DNA of 64,000 nucleotides from contig CM035308.1 of the NCBI GenBank assembly GCA_002900995.3, positions 2,852,001-2,916,000 on the forward strand, read 5' to 3'. A program made the position numbers and the translations under genes. This stretch comes from Ganoderma boninense. Lineage: Eukaryota; Basidiomycota; Agaricomycetes; Polyporales; Polyporaceae. This document shows, piece after piece, positions 11,169-22,937 of this stretch. The notes beneath the pieces are model-generated. The model did not search any database. It saw nothing but the letters and a program-made list of their open reading frames with translations, and was not told the DNA's origin. The stretch's first letter is position 1, and each line of letters starts with the position of its first letter.

Positions 11169-13303
11169 TATTGGCATTAGAAGAAATCGCAGGTGTCCTT
11201 GGACCTTTCTCCCGAACTATGCGCAAGAATTCTGTTCATAAAACCCATAAATCAGAGTGTATGCGTGGTCATGGGGAGAATGAAGGGTGAGAGAACAAAC
11301 AGGAGCAACTGAACCTACAGTACATACGCCCCCTAAGCGCCCGTATGGTGTTGGCGACGTCGGCTGCTTACCCATTTGGGAATGCCATCAAAATGAACCA
11401 CCGTTGCCGCCAGCATGTGCTGCAAGCGCAGCAACCACCACTTTCCTCTGGCTTCCTCTGCAACTATCATAGCCTTGCGAAGTCGCCATCCTCTTCGTCT
11501 TCGAGAAAGTATAGCCCGCTACGCCACTCACGGACATGAAAAGTTTGGGCCATGACAAACAGCCTCCACACTGGCACCATGCGGCGAAGACTTTTTCGAG
11601 CTTCGGAGGCCCAGGATAGATGCATAAACGGGGGAGGGTTGCTTCTCACTTGACGTATATGAGCTTCATGTCATCCATGCCGAATACATCAAAGGCCACT
11701 CAATGTTGTCAGCTGATGTTCGGCCTCGGACACACGAGATGCCGCTAGTAGCACTCCGTCACGGCCGACTCGGAATACGCTGATTGGCACCCAGACTCTT
11801 CGTTCGAACTTTCTGTGGATGCGGCGAGTCTAGTGGGTGCGCAAGGTACGCCGGTTGGTTTCCTCGAGCGTCCTTCTTCGTTGACCGGAGCTGAAACTTT
11901 TCAAGATCGGAGCGGACACCGGCAGAGGGCCCTGCCCCGAAGCTGCGAGCGGCGTCGGTAATTATTGCACCGCCGTAGGACTGCTCCTGTGGGCGCACTA
12001 ATGCCTAGCTTTCCACTTTTTCTCACTCATTCAATATGTTTCAGGTAACACCGATGAAACAAGCACCAGGTCTTCCCGTGGTCACCGACGCGGACGAGGG
12101 GCGGCGCCAGGTCCCGTTCTCATCCGCCACAGTACTTGTCATCCCGCGCTATCGCCTCTTACGACTCCAGCGTCACCGCGACACGGAGAAATGCGGCACC
12201 TCGACCACGGCTTGGGCTATTCTCGTACGCCAAGCCCGTCAGGCTTAATATAGCCTCTTGGACTGCGATAGGATGCCAAGGCACGGCGAGCTGCTCGCTC
12301 GCACTTTTCTCCCGCATATTCGGTGCACACTGTGGGTTTCTGCGGATCGGGAACGTTCAAACGGACTCACCGCCTTCTCTTCTCTTCGGTGCCATCCTCT
12401 GGCGTGCGGCCTGCTAGTATCGTCCTCGCGCATTCCGGGCCACTCTATTCCCCGTTACGAGGGCGGGGCAGGCCCCGGGCGCAGAATTGCTCCGCAGCGG
12501 TACTGAGAAAGGCTGCGTGACGCAACCCCTTCGAAGTTCTAAATCCATGCGTATGTCGCTGCTTCTCGGGATGCAATACCTTGCGGCCCCAGTGCGCAGC
12601 TTCCTTTTTTTGTGTAAGTAATCCCCGCATATACGCCGCAAATAAGCATCATTCCTGAAATGCACCCAGAGCGTTCGGCGACCAAGGACCCGCCTCGAAG
12701 CTCTGCCACGTTGAAGAACGTGGGTACAGGTACCGGGATCGCGCTGGCGGTGCTTGTTTTGCGGACGTCGAGCCGCACTAAGTCCGGCGCCCTCCCGCTT
12801 TCGCGCTTCGGCGAGATTTGGCGTTTGGACTCAGACCACTCAAGGGGCTCCTTCTCGTGTTGGCGCCTTCAATGCGTCCGTGCCCACCGTCTCAAGATTG
12901 CACGCTGTTCGTCGTGCGGTCCCCGTCTCCTCGTGCTAACATCGCTGCGCAGATCATCATCATTACGCATATACACATGACGGCTCGCAATCCGAGTATG
13001 TATTAGCATCTGTCCCTCACTTCACGAGCCGCGATCAGACGCCGGCGGGAAACACACACTCTTCTCTGTGCTCAGGAAGTCCTCGCTTCGTCGCCGACCG
13101 CGACTGCCGCGGCTAGCGTGGATTCTCAGTCCGAACGGTCCGCATCCGCTTCCAGTGATACATCGGCGGACACAAGACGGTTGGTATCCCTGGGCATTCG
13201 CCTCCGAGCGGCACACAATTCTACAACATCCTCGGCTGCGACGTGAGTCTGCCTCCGTCCGGTATGATGACGCGGCACGCCGCCCCCCCTCAGGCTCGAG
13301 GGC
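11169..13303. other. Interval between the MITE and the 13.4 kb candidate exon (left)
   Basis: The stretch 12030-12540 is almost identical to its right-arm partner (33840-34340), with about two differences per 100 bases where I compared, well below the neighbouring divergence. A 70-residue frame at 12036-12248 is intact in both arms, but the whole block is conserved, so this is not evidence of coding. Confidence 0.4.
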
Positions 13304-13558
13304 ATGTGCTTGTGCTATATTTGGCGACCAGAAGTCGCGTGCGTAGAACCCGAGGAAGCAGATCTGCTCCCCGGGGCCATCCACACGCGACCTGGACTAC
13401 ACGGGCGGAGGCCATTGGCCTGGCCTGCCGCCTGCTACGCAGCGCCAAGCGCACCGGTGGACATACCGCGGCGGAGGCCGAGGCGAAAAGCTTCCATGGA
13501 CGATGATGCGTGGGCGAGTGCAGCCAATGGGGCGTGCCACCTGAAGTACGTCGCCTGA
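13304..13558 (+). CDS. Candidate terminal exon of an unidentified gene (left copy)
   Basis: The frame runs from 13304 to a TGA at 13556-13558. A good acceptor (CCAG at 13328-13331) would start the exon at 13332. Against the right arm (32745-32966) the three length differences are 6, 36 and 3 bases, all multiples of three, and the frame and stop are kept. That is the pattern of a protein-coding segment, though three indels is a small sample. Upstream frames are not conserved, so the 5' part is unresolved. The product contains EVACVEPEEADLLPGAI and an acidic DDDA patch; I do not recognise it. Confidence 0.3.
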   Translation: MCLCYIWRPEVACVEPEEADLLPGAIHTRPGLHGRRPLAWPAACYAAPSAPVDIPRRRPRRKASMDDDAWASAANGACHLKYVA

Positions 13559-14538
13559 GGCGCGAGCTCCAGGGGACAGCCGCTGTGGAATGGAACGCGC
13601 GTCTGCATGTTTGGTGCCGCGAAGTAGTGCTAGGGCGCAGGGCGCAGACCTAGGGGACGTAGCTGGATTCTGCCGGTACGCAAAGGTTACGTGCTAGACC
13701 CGCTTGGACCCGAGTACAGGAACTCAGAGACTTTGTCTACGCCGCAATCGGGGTGGCCCACTTCTGATTGAACGCCGGTCGCAACGAGGGGCGGGAAGAA
13801 CGGGGACGCACTGACGTCGCTTCTAGAACACCGCAATGTATTCTACTAGGTTCACGATGGATGCCTCCGAGTCCAACGGCCAGGCCGAGGTGTGCAGCGG
13901 CAGAGGCCTATTTGACACCTCACATTTCCTGACAGTTACATCGTGGGCTCGGCGAACTCAGAATACGACTCGTCACAAAATTCAGGCTGGGCGCAAGTTG
14001 CACACTGGCAACTTCGGGCAGACGAAAAGGGGACATCAAGGCGGACCGAGCTCCGAGGGACGGTTGCATGACCATCCAGCGTCAAGGCTGGCGAGGTCGA
14101 GCCTGGGGCTCCGACAAGTGGCATGGTAACAAATCCCGGCCCCCTCATGTCGGCGGATGGGAATCTCGGAGGCATTCAATATTCAATAATGAAAATCGAC
14201 TGCGTTGTTTATTACACGGTAAATCTCGTCCAACTTCATATTAGCGGCGTACATTCGGCTTTCTATGTTCTACAAAGCTTCATCACATCATGATCTCTGG
14301 GGAACCTGCAGGGCGAGTAGTAACTATCAATACAGCATCATGGAGGGAAGGGGGGGGGGGAAGGTGGAGGCGATAGCGGCGTAGATCGGACGGTCCAGGA
14401 GCACTTGCAGATGTACAGAAAGACGACAGCCTCGCACGAGCGTACCTAAACGAGACTAAGCAGAGCCTGACAACACGGCCGTCCGGGCCAACGCGAGGTC
14501 TATCCTCCACGAGGACACTGGTGAACCGTGACGTACTG
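13559..14538. other. Conserved non-assigned interval (left)
   Basis: The block 13900-14170 is nearly identical to 32150-32420. Frames on both strands stay open in both arms (for example 79 residues on the minus strand, 13936-14175), but without splice signals or motifs. A run of ten G lies near 14351. Confidence 0.35.
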
Positions 14539-15234
14539 CTAACCCGCGCGACGGAGGCTGGCGGTTGGTCCGCGCGCCACGTACGCCGGAGCAGGCGCCG
14601 CAGGAGTGCCAGTGGTAGCGTGCGGAGAGGCCCGTGAGGCGCGCCAAGCAGCCTGTGGCCGGACGTGAGTCGTCAGGACGCCTGTCGGCGCAGAGTGCCT
14701 GGTATACGGCTGGAGAGGGCGGGTGGACTTGCACGAGGAGCGGGGGACGTCGAAGCCGCGGCTGCCCGTCGCAGTGCCAGTGGCCGTGACGGTGGGCTGC
14801 GATGCGCAAACGGGGCACCTGCTGCCACTGGCTTCGGAGGCGGCGGTGTTAGTGCCAGTGGGGACGGAGTCGGAGGCGCCATGGGGCACGGCGGGCTCGC
14901 GGCGGTTTGGGCAGTTTGGGGCGTGCTTGGGCTGCGCCGCGCTAGCCATGGAGTGGGCAGGAGGCTCGGGGGAAGCGGCGCGGCGCTTCTTGCGGGCGAC
15001 GAAGAGGAAGCCGGAGGCGATCGCGAGGAAGGCGACTGCCAGTCGACCGGTCGGGAGCGAGAGCCGGGGACCGAACATGGGGATCATGATCGAATGCGGT
15101 CGTATGAGAAGGGGGATACTAGAAGCGGGACTACGAGAAGGGGACGTACGGACGCAGCTGGCTATAATGATCTTGGGCGAGATCCGAGTCGACGCATTCT
15201 CCTTGTAAGAGACTCCGGTGGGGAAAGGTGCCAT
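14539..15234 (-). CDS. Small single-pass membrane protein, family member C, left copy
   Basis: Two exons on the minus strand: 15234-15150 (85 bp, the same length as in member A) and 15035-14539; 114 bp intron (GTACGT...CAG), phase 1, in the middle of the helix; 193 residues. Exon 1 encodes a polar start (MAPFPTGVSYKE) and the first half of the helix (KIIIASCV); exon 2 completes it (LAFLAIASGFLFV), followed by a strong positive stop-transfer ARKKRR. The tail has a CPVC pair, a TRHSAPTG motif and ends ARGPTASLRRAG. The RRGLA-ASLPR motif of A, B and D is not clear here. Function unknown. The right copy (31110-31812) is intact and differs mainly by substitutions and triplet indels. Confidence 0.75.
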   Translation of the reverse strand: MAPFPTGVSYKENASTRISPKIIIASCVRTSPSRSPASSIPLLIRPHSIMIPMFGPRLSLPTGRLAVAFLAIASGFLFVARKKRRAASPEPPAHSMASAAQPKHAPNCPNRREPAVPHGASDSVPTGTNTAASEASGSRCPVCASQPTVTATGTATGSRGFDVPRSSCKSTRPLQPYTRHSAPTGVLTTHVRPQAAWRASRASPHATTGTPAAPAPAYVARGPTASLRRAG

Positions 15235-18157
15235 GGCGACACGAGAGGGAGGAGGGTCGGATGGAGGCGCGATGGGGAACGGGGAAATGGTGTTGGAGGT
15301 ACTTTGTGTGGTCCGTGTAGCTGGGGGATCTGGGACAAGGAGCGATCGATAGAGGACGGAGACGGAGGTCGGGGACGCTTTTATGCATGATGCACAGCTG
15401 GCAAAGTCGGAGCTGGATAGGTCGGAGCTCGCAGAGGAATTCGAGGAATAGGTGGGCGAGACGGGGATGGGAGCCTGAGAGCTGCCCCGCCTCTTTCCAG
15501 CGCCCATCGAAAGAAGTTCGCGCTGTTCCAGGAACGTGATAAGGTTTTATATGACGAGAAGCCGCTCTTCTCAGAGCAGCCTTGGCGCATACCTTCGTGA
15601 TTGAAAACGTACAGAGTGTGTACGGCACATCCTACGGGTGGCATTGTATGGGTGTTCGTGAGTAAACCACTTCCGCCTCCGATAGAGGACAAACATCTGG
15701 CGCATCGGTACATACTAGTTCGACGCACAAGCGAAGAGCGTTACATGCCCTATGACAAGACATCAGAGCCACAGGCAGCCAAGAGCACCGAAGAAACCTC
15801 CCGCTCCTTAACAGAGCGGTCGCGGGTCGTGTAAATACCTAGAATAGTAAATGCAAACACTGGCCACCCAGACGGACTCGTCAGATGATAGGCCACGTAT
15901 TCTCTCGTGAAATGACGCACCACCACCCCTTTTCAGCGAAGGACAGCTTAATCCCTTCGGCGACGTGATCCCCACATGAACGCCAGGGACTCCGGCATAG
16001 CGGCATCGCCTTCATGCAAGAAGCCAGAGTCCGGCAGGGGGCGGGGTTAGAGGGTGCTGCGTAGACGCCAGCGTAGCTGGATGAAAAAAAAAAATCCTCT
16101 TCATCTGGGTCACGATGGGTCTGCTCGTGCTCAGGATAAACAATATTCTCTGCACGAGCTGTGGAAGACCGATTGACAGGTGTTGGGCTGTGCCGATCGG
16201 CTTGTGGTCCAGCGACGTTCGGGAACCGAGGATGACAGTGTCGTCATCGCCCGCGGCGCCCATGCCCGTCGTTCTCGCATTGCCCGCCGAAGACGCACTA
16301 AACTCGACCGGGAGACGCCTCGTTTGAGGGTTTCAATGAAATGGACGGGGAGAAAACGGGGTGCCGGACGGGAGGCTGGCTCTCGGAGAGCTGATCGAGA
16401 AGTGGTTTGTGGGCGCATGTGGGAATGCGACAGCGAGCGTTCCGTCGGAGTTGCTGAACTGGGAGTAGTGCCACCGGCGCGAGATCGCGGATGCGACAGC
16501 CGAAGACACAAGAAGGGTGAGGCGATACGAGCCCGGATTGAAATTGGGACTATTCGTGCCTGGGCCTTGGAGCAAGCAAAGTACAAATACAATTACATCG
16601 GGCGCAAATGAGGTCGCCTGTGTAGGGCTAGAATGTGAGCGTGGAGGAATCGGTGACTAGAGGGGCAGCAGAGGGGCACTTACGCGGCGATAATCCGCCC
16701 ACAGACGGTGCAGTGGAGTAATTTCCCTAGATTTGCCCACTGCGTCGATGAGCATCGGAGAACCTGACGGATGCTGTCCGTTTGCGAAGCGACCTGCAAC
16801 CCGGGTGCGAAACCGCCCGCTGTCAACGTCGATGAGGCTTCCCCGTCCTCCCACCGGCGAATATTCCTCGGACAGACGTCACCAGGGGGCCACTGCATCT
16901 TGCGCTACCGAGCCCCCTCCCGCCAGTGCAGGATCGAAGAGCGCGGCATAAAGACGGGGAATGGAGCTTGATCTGGCCTGGTCCAGCACTCTAGAAACGC
17001 CGCATGACGAGGTCAGTTGGATGTCGCGCCTGAACAACGTTTGTCACTGGTGTTGCGCGCGGACACTGGACGGAGAGGAAGATAGATGTGCCAGTGGTTC
17101 GCACGAGCCGAATCGAAGCTGCACTGCTGCGGCGAGTCAGCGGCCGTGCGCGGCTTGAAGAAAATTTGCCCGCCGTTTGAAGCGGACTGTCCGACCGTCC
17201 GATGGAACGGAGTCGAATGGTCAGGCAGCTTACCGCGTTCCAGGTCATTTGGCAGGAACCCTCCCAAACCCCACTGCGGGCACCAGTGCACGCGGGGAAA
17301 TATCTGAAGGAAGCTTCTCCTGCAATCATTTGAATTCCATGGATGGCGGAGGTTTTGGAGCGCCGGGAATCGGGACTCGGCAGAGGCGCATGTGGCGATC
17401 TCGGAGTCCCAATGCCAGTGCCAAGACCTAAAACACAGCGTGAGCGCCGCGGAGCTTTTTGTGAAGGGGCCTACTTGCCTTAAAATAGTGATTATTGTGG
17501 CCATTTGGGTGTATCTGACAGTTACGGCTTGAACTTGCTATGCAGCTGACGATGTTGCAACGACGCTCACGACAGTGTCCGAAGATCGATAGTATCTCCT
17601 GTCATCATGAAACCGAGGACATATAGAACCCCGTATTCGCATCCTTTAGTAATTCGACATATGACCATGTTGAGAGGGCGAGCAGTTGCGGTGACCTACG
17701 GTTGCTGGCTCCGTGATTCAAAGGGCCTTGCGCATAACAGAAGACCGTGACCGAGTCTGCATTGACGGCGTTCTCGGCTGACATGGCATACCTGATGATG
17801 CAAATGTTTTGTTGCTGAAAATTGTTGTGAACCACAGTGGCACCTTGCAAGTATGGTGGGGAAGGGTACTAGTAAACACTTACAGTCCTGAAGGACGTGG
17901 TCTCGGTGCCCATACGCGGTGCCATCGATATCGATCTGCGCCACAATGTCCAGCATCAGCGCTTAATACACCATTTCGGGTTGGGCCCACGTGGCGTGTC
18001 AGACTCCGAACACGTAGCAGCCTGTAGCAGCTTTCGGCGGCCAGCCTGAGTGCACTCAACCGCGCTCTACACATTCCCTATCTAATTCGGCATTCCATCC
18101 ACGCTGCTGACATTAATAATAATAGGTTTCACTGCGGACGCTGCGTGAGGATAATGT
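15235..18157. other. Left-arm interval with unresolved exon-like frames
   Basis: Immediately upstream of gene C is a CT-rich leader. Between 16600 and 17500 several frames are open in both arms (for example 16771-16971 on the plus strand, 66 residues, same length in both arms with few differences; and 16991-17329 on the minus strand). I could not join them into a convincing gene. A 3 bp indel near 17140 separates the arms. Confidence 0.3.
17605..17956 (-). CDS. Candidate unidentified gene fragment (left copy of 28393-28728)
   Basis: On the minus strand a frame beginning MLDIVAQIDIDGT (from 17956) is followed by a possible intron, starting with GTAAGT near 17883, and a second frame containing GATVVHNNFQQQ and ending STWSYVELLKDANTG. 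The right arm has both in one uninterrupted frame. The composition looks like protein and the frame is kept in both arms, but I do not recognise the family. The intron and the 3' end are uncertain. Confidence 0.25.
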
Positions 18158-18485
18158 GTTAAGATTCCGGGCGCATGGGCGGGATCTCGCGTTTGGCTCG
18201 AGATTCTCGACAAAGATGGAAGCCGGGCCGTAAGGCCCTCTCAGGCCCTACACGAGGGCCTGGCTCAGCCCGGCCTGCACAGGGCTCGGCTTGAAGGCTT
18301 GAGGGCCTGAAGCCGGGCTCTGTAATTCACTACTCGAGAAGCGGAGGGGCGATGGTGACGGGTTCTCGTTGCAAACGCGTGCGGTACAGGCTGTATCTAC
18401 GTGGAATATATACTGGCTGTTATCCGATGGCGGCGCGGGGACGAGCGAAACCGGTCACGTAATCCTAGATGCAACAACATAATGT
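18158..18485. mobile_element. Left-only 328 bp insertion with 7 bp direct repeat
   Basis: The segment is absent from the right arm (near 28180). It is bounded by ATAATGT at 18151-18157 and again at 18479-18485, as a target duplication would be. The inside is rich in GCCCGGC/AGGCCC palindromic blocks (18220-18325). No terminal inverted repeat is visible, so the class is open. Confidence 0.5.
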
Positions 18486-18518
18486 ACTACTTACCACCAG
18501 CGCTACACTCATATCTGG

Positions 18519-18819
18519 GCGGTGGTTCTGAGCATTCAGTTTAGTAGTAGACTCCGAGTCGGAGGGTGAGCGTGTCGCCCACCCAAGATCTACGGACCTT
18601 TTCTGCCTCACCCGACGATTATTACTGTAGAACACTCACGGCATACAGACGCACGGTAGGCGCCTCCAAGGCGCCTCGATTCTCCGGGCTTGTCCTTGGA
18701 ACGCCTATGACGCTATCTACTACCATCGGAACCCTCCACTGCTATCCCCATCCGGTGAGCTATCTATATTATTTACGCTATTTTACGGTCGCCGAGCATG
18801 ATGACGTGCCGTGCTTACA
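18519..18819. other. Second left-only segment of about 300 bp
   Basis: The flanks (CCAGCGCTACA... and ATCTCTTCTCG) are adjacent in the right arm near 28160, so about 300 bases are extra here. A 4-base ATCT occurs at both edges. A 99-residue open frame covers it (18566-18865), but I do not recognise it and its last third is flank. Confidence 0.4.
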
Positions 18820-20661
18820 TCTCTTCTCGCCTTTTACTTGTGCCGTGAAGTTCAAGTTGTGCTAACCCGATTAATTTTGTTAGACGACACTATGTATGTT
18901 CAGACCGCTCGGAGACGGGAGAGCAGGCGAGTGTTTGCACCGCTTTGAGTAAGTCAGCAGTAGACGGCATGAGAGTTGCACGAACGCTTATCTGTCTCTA
19001 TTTCGGCGTCGGGCGGCTTGAGATCCAGATCCTCCATGTTCCCTACTCAGGCTAGAAGGATACATAGCCAGGCTCTTCGTGAGAATTTCACCGGCGTGTA
19101 CCAGGTTACAAACGGCAGGATATGCTGCGCGCTCCGCCCGAACAACCTTCAAGGCTTTTCCGCATGCTGGTTCGTGCTGACGCCAGTGCTGGTGTCTATG
19201 TCCATAAGCTTCTGAATAGCTCGGGGACACCTTTGGTGACGCCGCGTGCGCAGCTCCTGGGCTTTCCGCGCTCTCGAGCTCGATATAACCATCCCAGGCG
19301 TCTCGGCGACAAAGGAGGATAAGGAGTCGCTCGAGCGGGAGCATTCTCAGCGCGATAGCCAGCCCAGGATCGCCGTTTTCCAGATCGGTTCAAGTTGCTT
19401 CTCGGAGAACGATCCTTGGATGCAACGTGGTGGACCAGCAGTACAAACCACACTGACGCCCATTATCACCAGACCAGGGGGTCGTTGCTAGGGGGCGTGA
19501 AGGACACCGCAGGCAGAACCGACACCCGGACAACGAGCGGCGCCACTGCTGCTCGTCTGACTATGTTCGCACACAGCTCGCATGGACGGCCAGCAGACGA
19601 GGCAGACACCGTGACCTCTTTGGCGTACCGCCGAAATACCCAGTCCCGGGCAAAGGGGAGAGGGGGGGAAAACACGAAACACAGAGGGTCTGGAAGCATG
19701 CACCCGACGCACGCAACCATTCGCGCCGAACAGTCGTGGCCTCTTCTACGCTGCTCGTCTCTCTACCCGCGGTCATCTTGTCCACCTTCTCAGAGGAAGT
19801 CGCAGACGGCGTTCCGATGATGCGCAGAAGCTGGCTTGAGTTGCCGTGTACAGCTTTGAACTTTCACTGCAGATCGTCGAAGGCGCGCTGAACCCGCTGG
19901 CTCTGGGGCGGCCCGAAGAGGAGGCGCTGACAACCACCCACCAAGTTCCGTGCTGACGCATCCTTGCGGAGAGAAGCGACGAAGCTGAGTTGCACGAAGC
20001 ATCAAGGCGCCCCGACAGACCCTGACTCGCTCGATAAGTAGGAGCTATGAGCGCGCACATTGATGCGTAACGCGCGTGTTCCCTCGCTACACAGCGGAGG
20101 TTTCCGCACGATGACATTTGAATTATCCTCGAATTACAAAGGAGGAGCCTAGATCTGATTTTGAGTGGTCGGCTGCCTCCCAGCGTACCGCCTCTGGTGT
20201 GCAGAGGAACCATGACGGCTCGGCCGGTGCCAGTTGTCCACATAAGACACCGTTCGAGGACGAATAAAAGGGAGGGGGGCGACTGGCGCTCTGCGGCGGG
20301 CGACACTTAGCCGCCGCGATTGCAATTCCAGGATATTTGTGGGGGTGTTGTGGTCTGTATATTGATGACGAGGTGTTGAAAAAAAACTGGACAGTGGTCA
20401 GCGATGATCTTGCACGAGAATAGAGGAGAGTAAATAATACCTGACACACTGGCGCAACTCAATCATTAAGTACGATTGAGGAAATTGGCAGGGCAACCTA
20501 TGGGATTACAATGTTCCGCAAACGCGGGGCGGAGCATACAGCCACCACATAGCTTTGTGAGCACCGTTCTCTCGATAGACATAGTAGCGACAACACACCG
20601 AAGCCTGACGGCGCGTTCAACCGTGAACGTTTCCTCCGAGCGGGCGGAGGAAGAAGGCTAG

Positions 20662-20826
20662 ATGGTGAGTGCCACGGAGAACTCAGCCATGTTGGCCGCC
20701 ATCGTGTTACTGTCCATGCAGTCCGCAGTGAACGGGTCGATGGGGCGGATAGCCGTTGAACTTTCCGATGCCTCGGTGCGCCTGAAGGCTCCAGTTCCGC
20801 CGGAACGGGTCCTTGAGTGGTCTTGA
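20662..20826 (+). CDS. Candidate small hydrophobic protein (left copy)
   Basis: A 54-residue frame, MVSATENSAMLAAIVLLSM..., with a hydrophobic core at residues 10-19 followed by NGS and a mixed tail. The right-arm copy (25478-25636, minus) keeps the frame over 52 residues with substitutions only, ending two codons earlier. It could be a tiny secreted or membrane protein, or the first exon of a longer gene continuing into the frame with GVYGFEGEGTQ at about 20873-21035, which ends at a GTAAGC donor in the left arm. The phases I tried did not join cleanly. No homologue recognised. Confidence 0.3.
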   Translation: MVSATENSAMLAAIVLLSMQSAVNGSMGRIAVELSDASVRLKAPVPPERVLEWS

Positions 20827-22937
20827 TGCTTCAGTCCCGGACCCCGAGTGACGTCGGACGGCCATATACAGCGGGTGTGTACGGTTTTGAAGGTGAGGGC
20901 ACCCAAAGTTGGTTGCCGCTATCGATTTGCAGGGCGGAGTGCTCGAGCGTTCGATATGAGAGCACATGCAGTGCCTCGTGTGTGGTCGACGACGGGAAGT
21001 GGGCTTGCACAGCAGGCGAGCGGATTGCGCAGTCTGCGCAGGTAAGCACTCCGAATTCTACATCACAAGAAGCGTACATGCCTCGATCCAATCCCCCGGG
21101 CATGCCAGTGCCTTGTTCGACTCGGAGACTGAGTCAAACGGCAGCATCAGCCGGACTTTGTTGCCACTAACACGACCGTCTACATTGCACATGTTCACGG
21201 CGCGCTTTCATCCAATGCGGATGCCTTTCGTGATAATTCGGCACAATTGGAGGAGATGCGCTGGCGGCGAGATGGAAGTCGTGGAGAAAGAACACACCGC
21301 GGGTCACCGTGCTATGCGAGCGCTCATGCATCGGGCTGTGCCGCTGTTCAGGGCGCCTATCATACTTCTTTCAGACCACCGCGAGCGAGTTGCGGCATCC
21401 ACGGGCACACATCTTCAACTTCCACGACTGCCAAACCCTCCAGAGGGCCTTCAACCTGTATCCGTATAACGTTCGACGACATTCTGAACATGATCATGAG
21501 GTAAGTGACACCTTGCGAGGGCGAACTTTCTCTGAGTCTCGCTTGACAGTGGATCAGGAAACATCCGCAAGGGGAGCATCCGGTGGTGGGCGGAGCCAGG
21601 TGCTTTGGACGCTGTTTGGACAGTACTAGTTGGCACGTCATATCGATCTTCTCGGAAATGCTCGTCGCTCGGTCCTTCTCCGCCGCTTAGAGTATGCCGT
21701 ATCTGCAAATATGCTTTCTAAGGTATGGTCCTCCCGGATGGGGGAGTATAGTCCTTGGCTTTCCCGTAAGTGAACTCCGTGATACCGAATCCACGGAGAA
21801 GCTCGCCGAAGTCGATGCCAGTTCAGGCGCTGCGAATGGTAGTCTCGGTTGGCAGTAGACCATGCTAACGATTGGCTCGTCAGGTATCTCTATTCCCAAA
21901 CAACCTTCAGTTGCCCTACACCCTGCATCGGCCCTACAACGACCGAGCTTCAGGAAGCTCAAGTATGTCGACTACCAGTGCGAGGAGTGGACTGCCACTG
22001 TTTCACTTCAAATCCGCACCGTGAATTCCCTCATCCAGTCCGCCTGCTTCCTGCGAGTGTCATCCTCGACGGCGCCGAAGCGTCATTCTCCGATTCCCTC
22101 CTTTCAGGCCACTGTCGGAATGCACATGTATCAGACCACGCACATACTTGGAGTGCACCGCTTGCGTTCCTTGTCTCTGCCGCGAGGCGCGGGGGATGAA
22201 TGTGCTGACATGTTTGCACCTTTCCAGGCATGGTTCTTCCAACCTTGAACATTGTCGTTGGAGAGCCTCTCCAGCTGAGCTGTCGACTGCGCCTCTGTGT
22301 GCATGGCAGATGTGGGAGATTGGTCTGTTGCACTTGTGGTACGTTGCTTACACGCAATGCCTTCCACTGACACACTGCTGTCCCGCGAGAGCACAGCGTG
22401 GCCTTTCAGATCTATCCTTGGCGCGTAGAAGATTCTAACGCCGAACATCGACTACATATTCCATGGTGGCTAAAACCATTGTCGCAGATGATCGTAGGGA
22501 CTACAACGCAGCGCATGGCGCGCCTTCGTCTCGGGGTCGTCGGCCACTGGGAGTTCGACATTCTTCTCCGGACTCTCCCGCGTCGCCGACAATGTAAAGT
22601 CAAACCTTCCTTGTCGCCGACAAGCCGCGAAGTGTCTCCTGAGCTGCTTCTTCGGTCCGGGGGCGCTCCTGGGTCGCGGGGGGCTTTCATGCGGCCGATA
22701 CATTCGTCTCGAACTCCCCATCTCCTCGGACGTCGGTGTCACTGCCAGATCGATCCCCGGTTCCGTCGACGCAGGTCCGCGGCCGCAGCAGCCTCCTCCA
22801 GGAGGCGTCCGACCAATGTGGAATGTGCGCCTCCGTTTTGGTGACCGTGAAATTGACAGTTCGTGTCTGAGAGCTTCCACCAGCTTCGTCCACGCGCGAG
22901 TCAGGCGCTTCTTCGCCCACAGGAGCGGCTGACAGTC
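20827..22937. other. Inner part of left arm with exon-like pieces
   Basis: Pieces with good splice signals occur on the plus strand: a frame ending at GTAAGC near 21040, an intron of about 66 bp, a frame of about 120 codons (21100-21470), and a GTAAGT donor near 21502. In the right arm the first of these is broken by a 5-base difference and the acceptor is altered, so at least the right copy would be non-functional. Identity unknown. Confidence 0.25.

Larger units (their letters stand above)
32..22937 (+). repeat. Left arm of a ~23 kb imperfect inverted repeat
   Basis: Collinear with the reverse complement of 23446-46577 along its whole length. Anchors: ACATTGAC at 32 pairs with 46577; gene A 2836-3471 with 43541-44190; gene B 7743-8474 with 37464-38123; gene C 14539-15234 with 31110-31812; CAGGAGCGGCTGAC just before the N block pairs with 23446-23470. 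Divergence is uneven: some stretches of 200-300 bases are almost identical, while others differ by about a tenth of positions plus indels. The arm ends flush against the N block, as a contig end would. I infer an allelic copy misplaced by the assembly. Confidence 0.9.
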
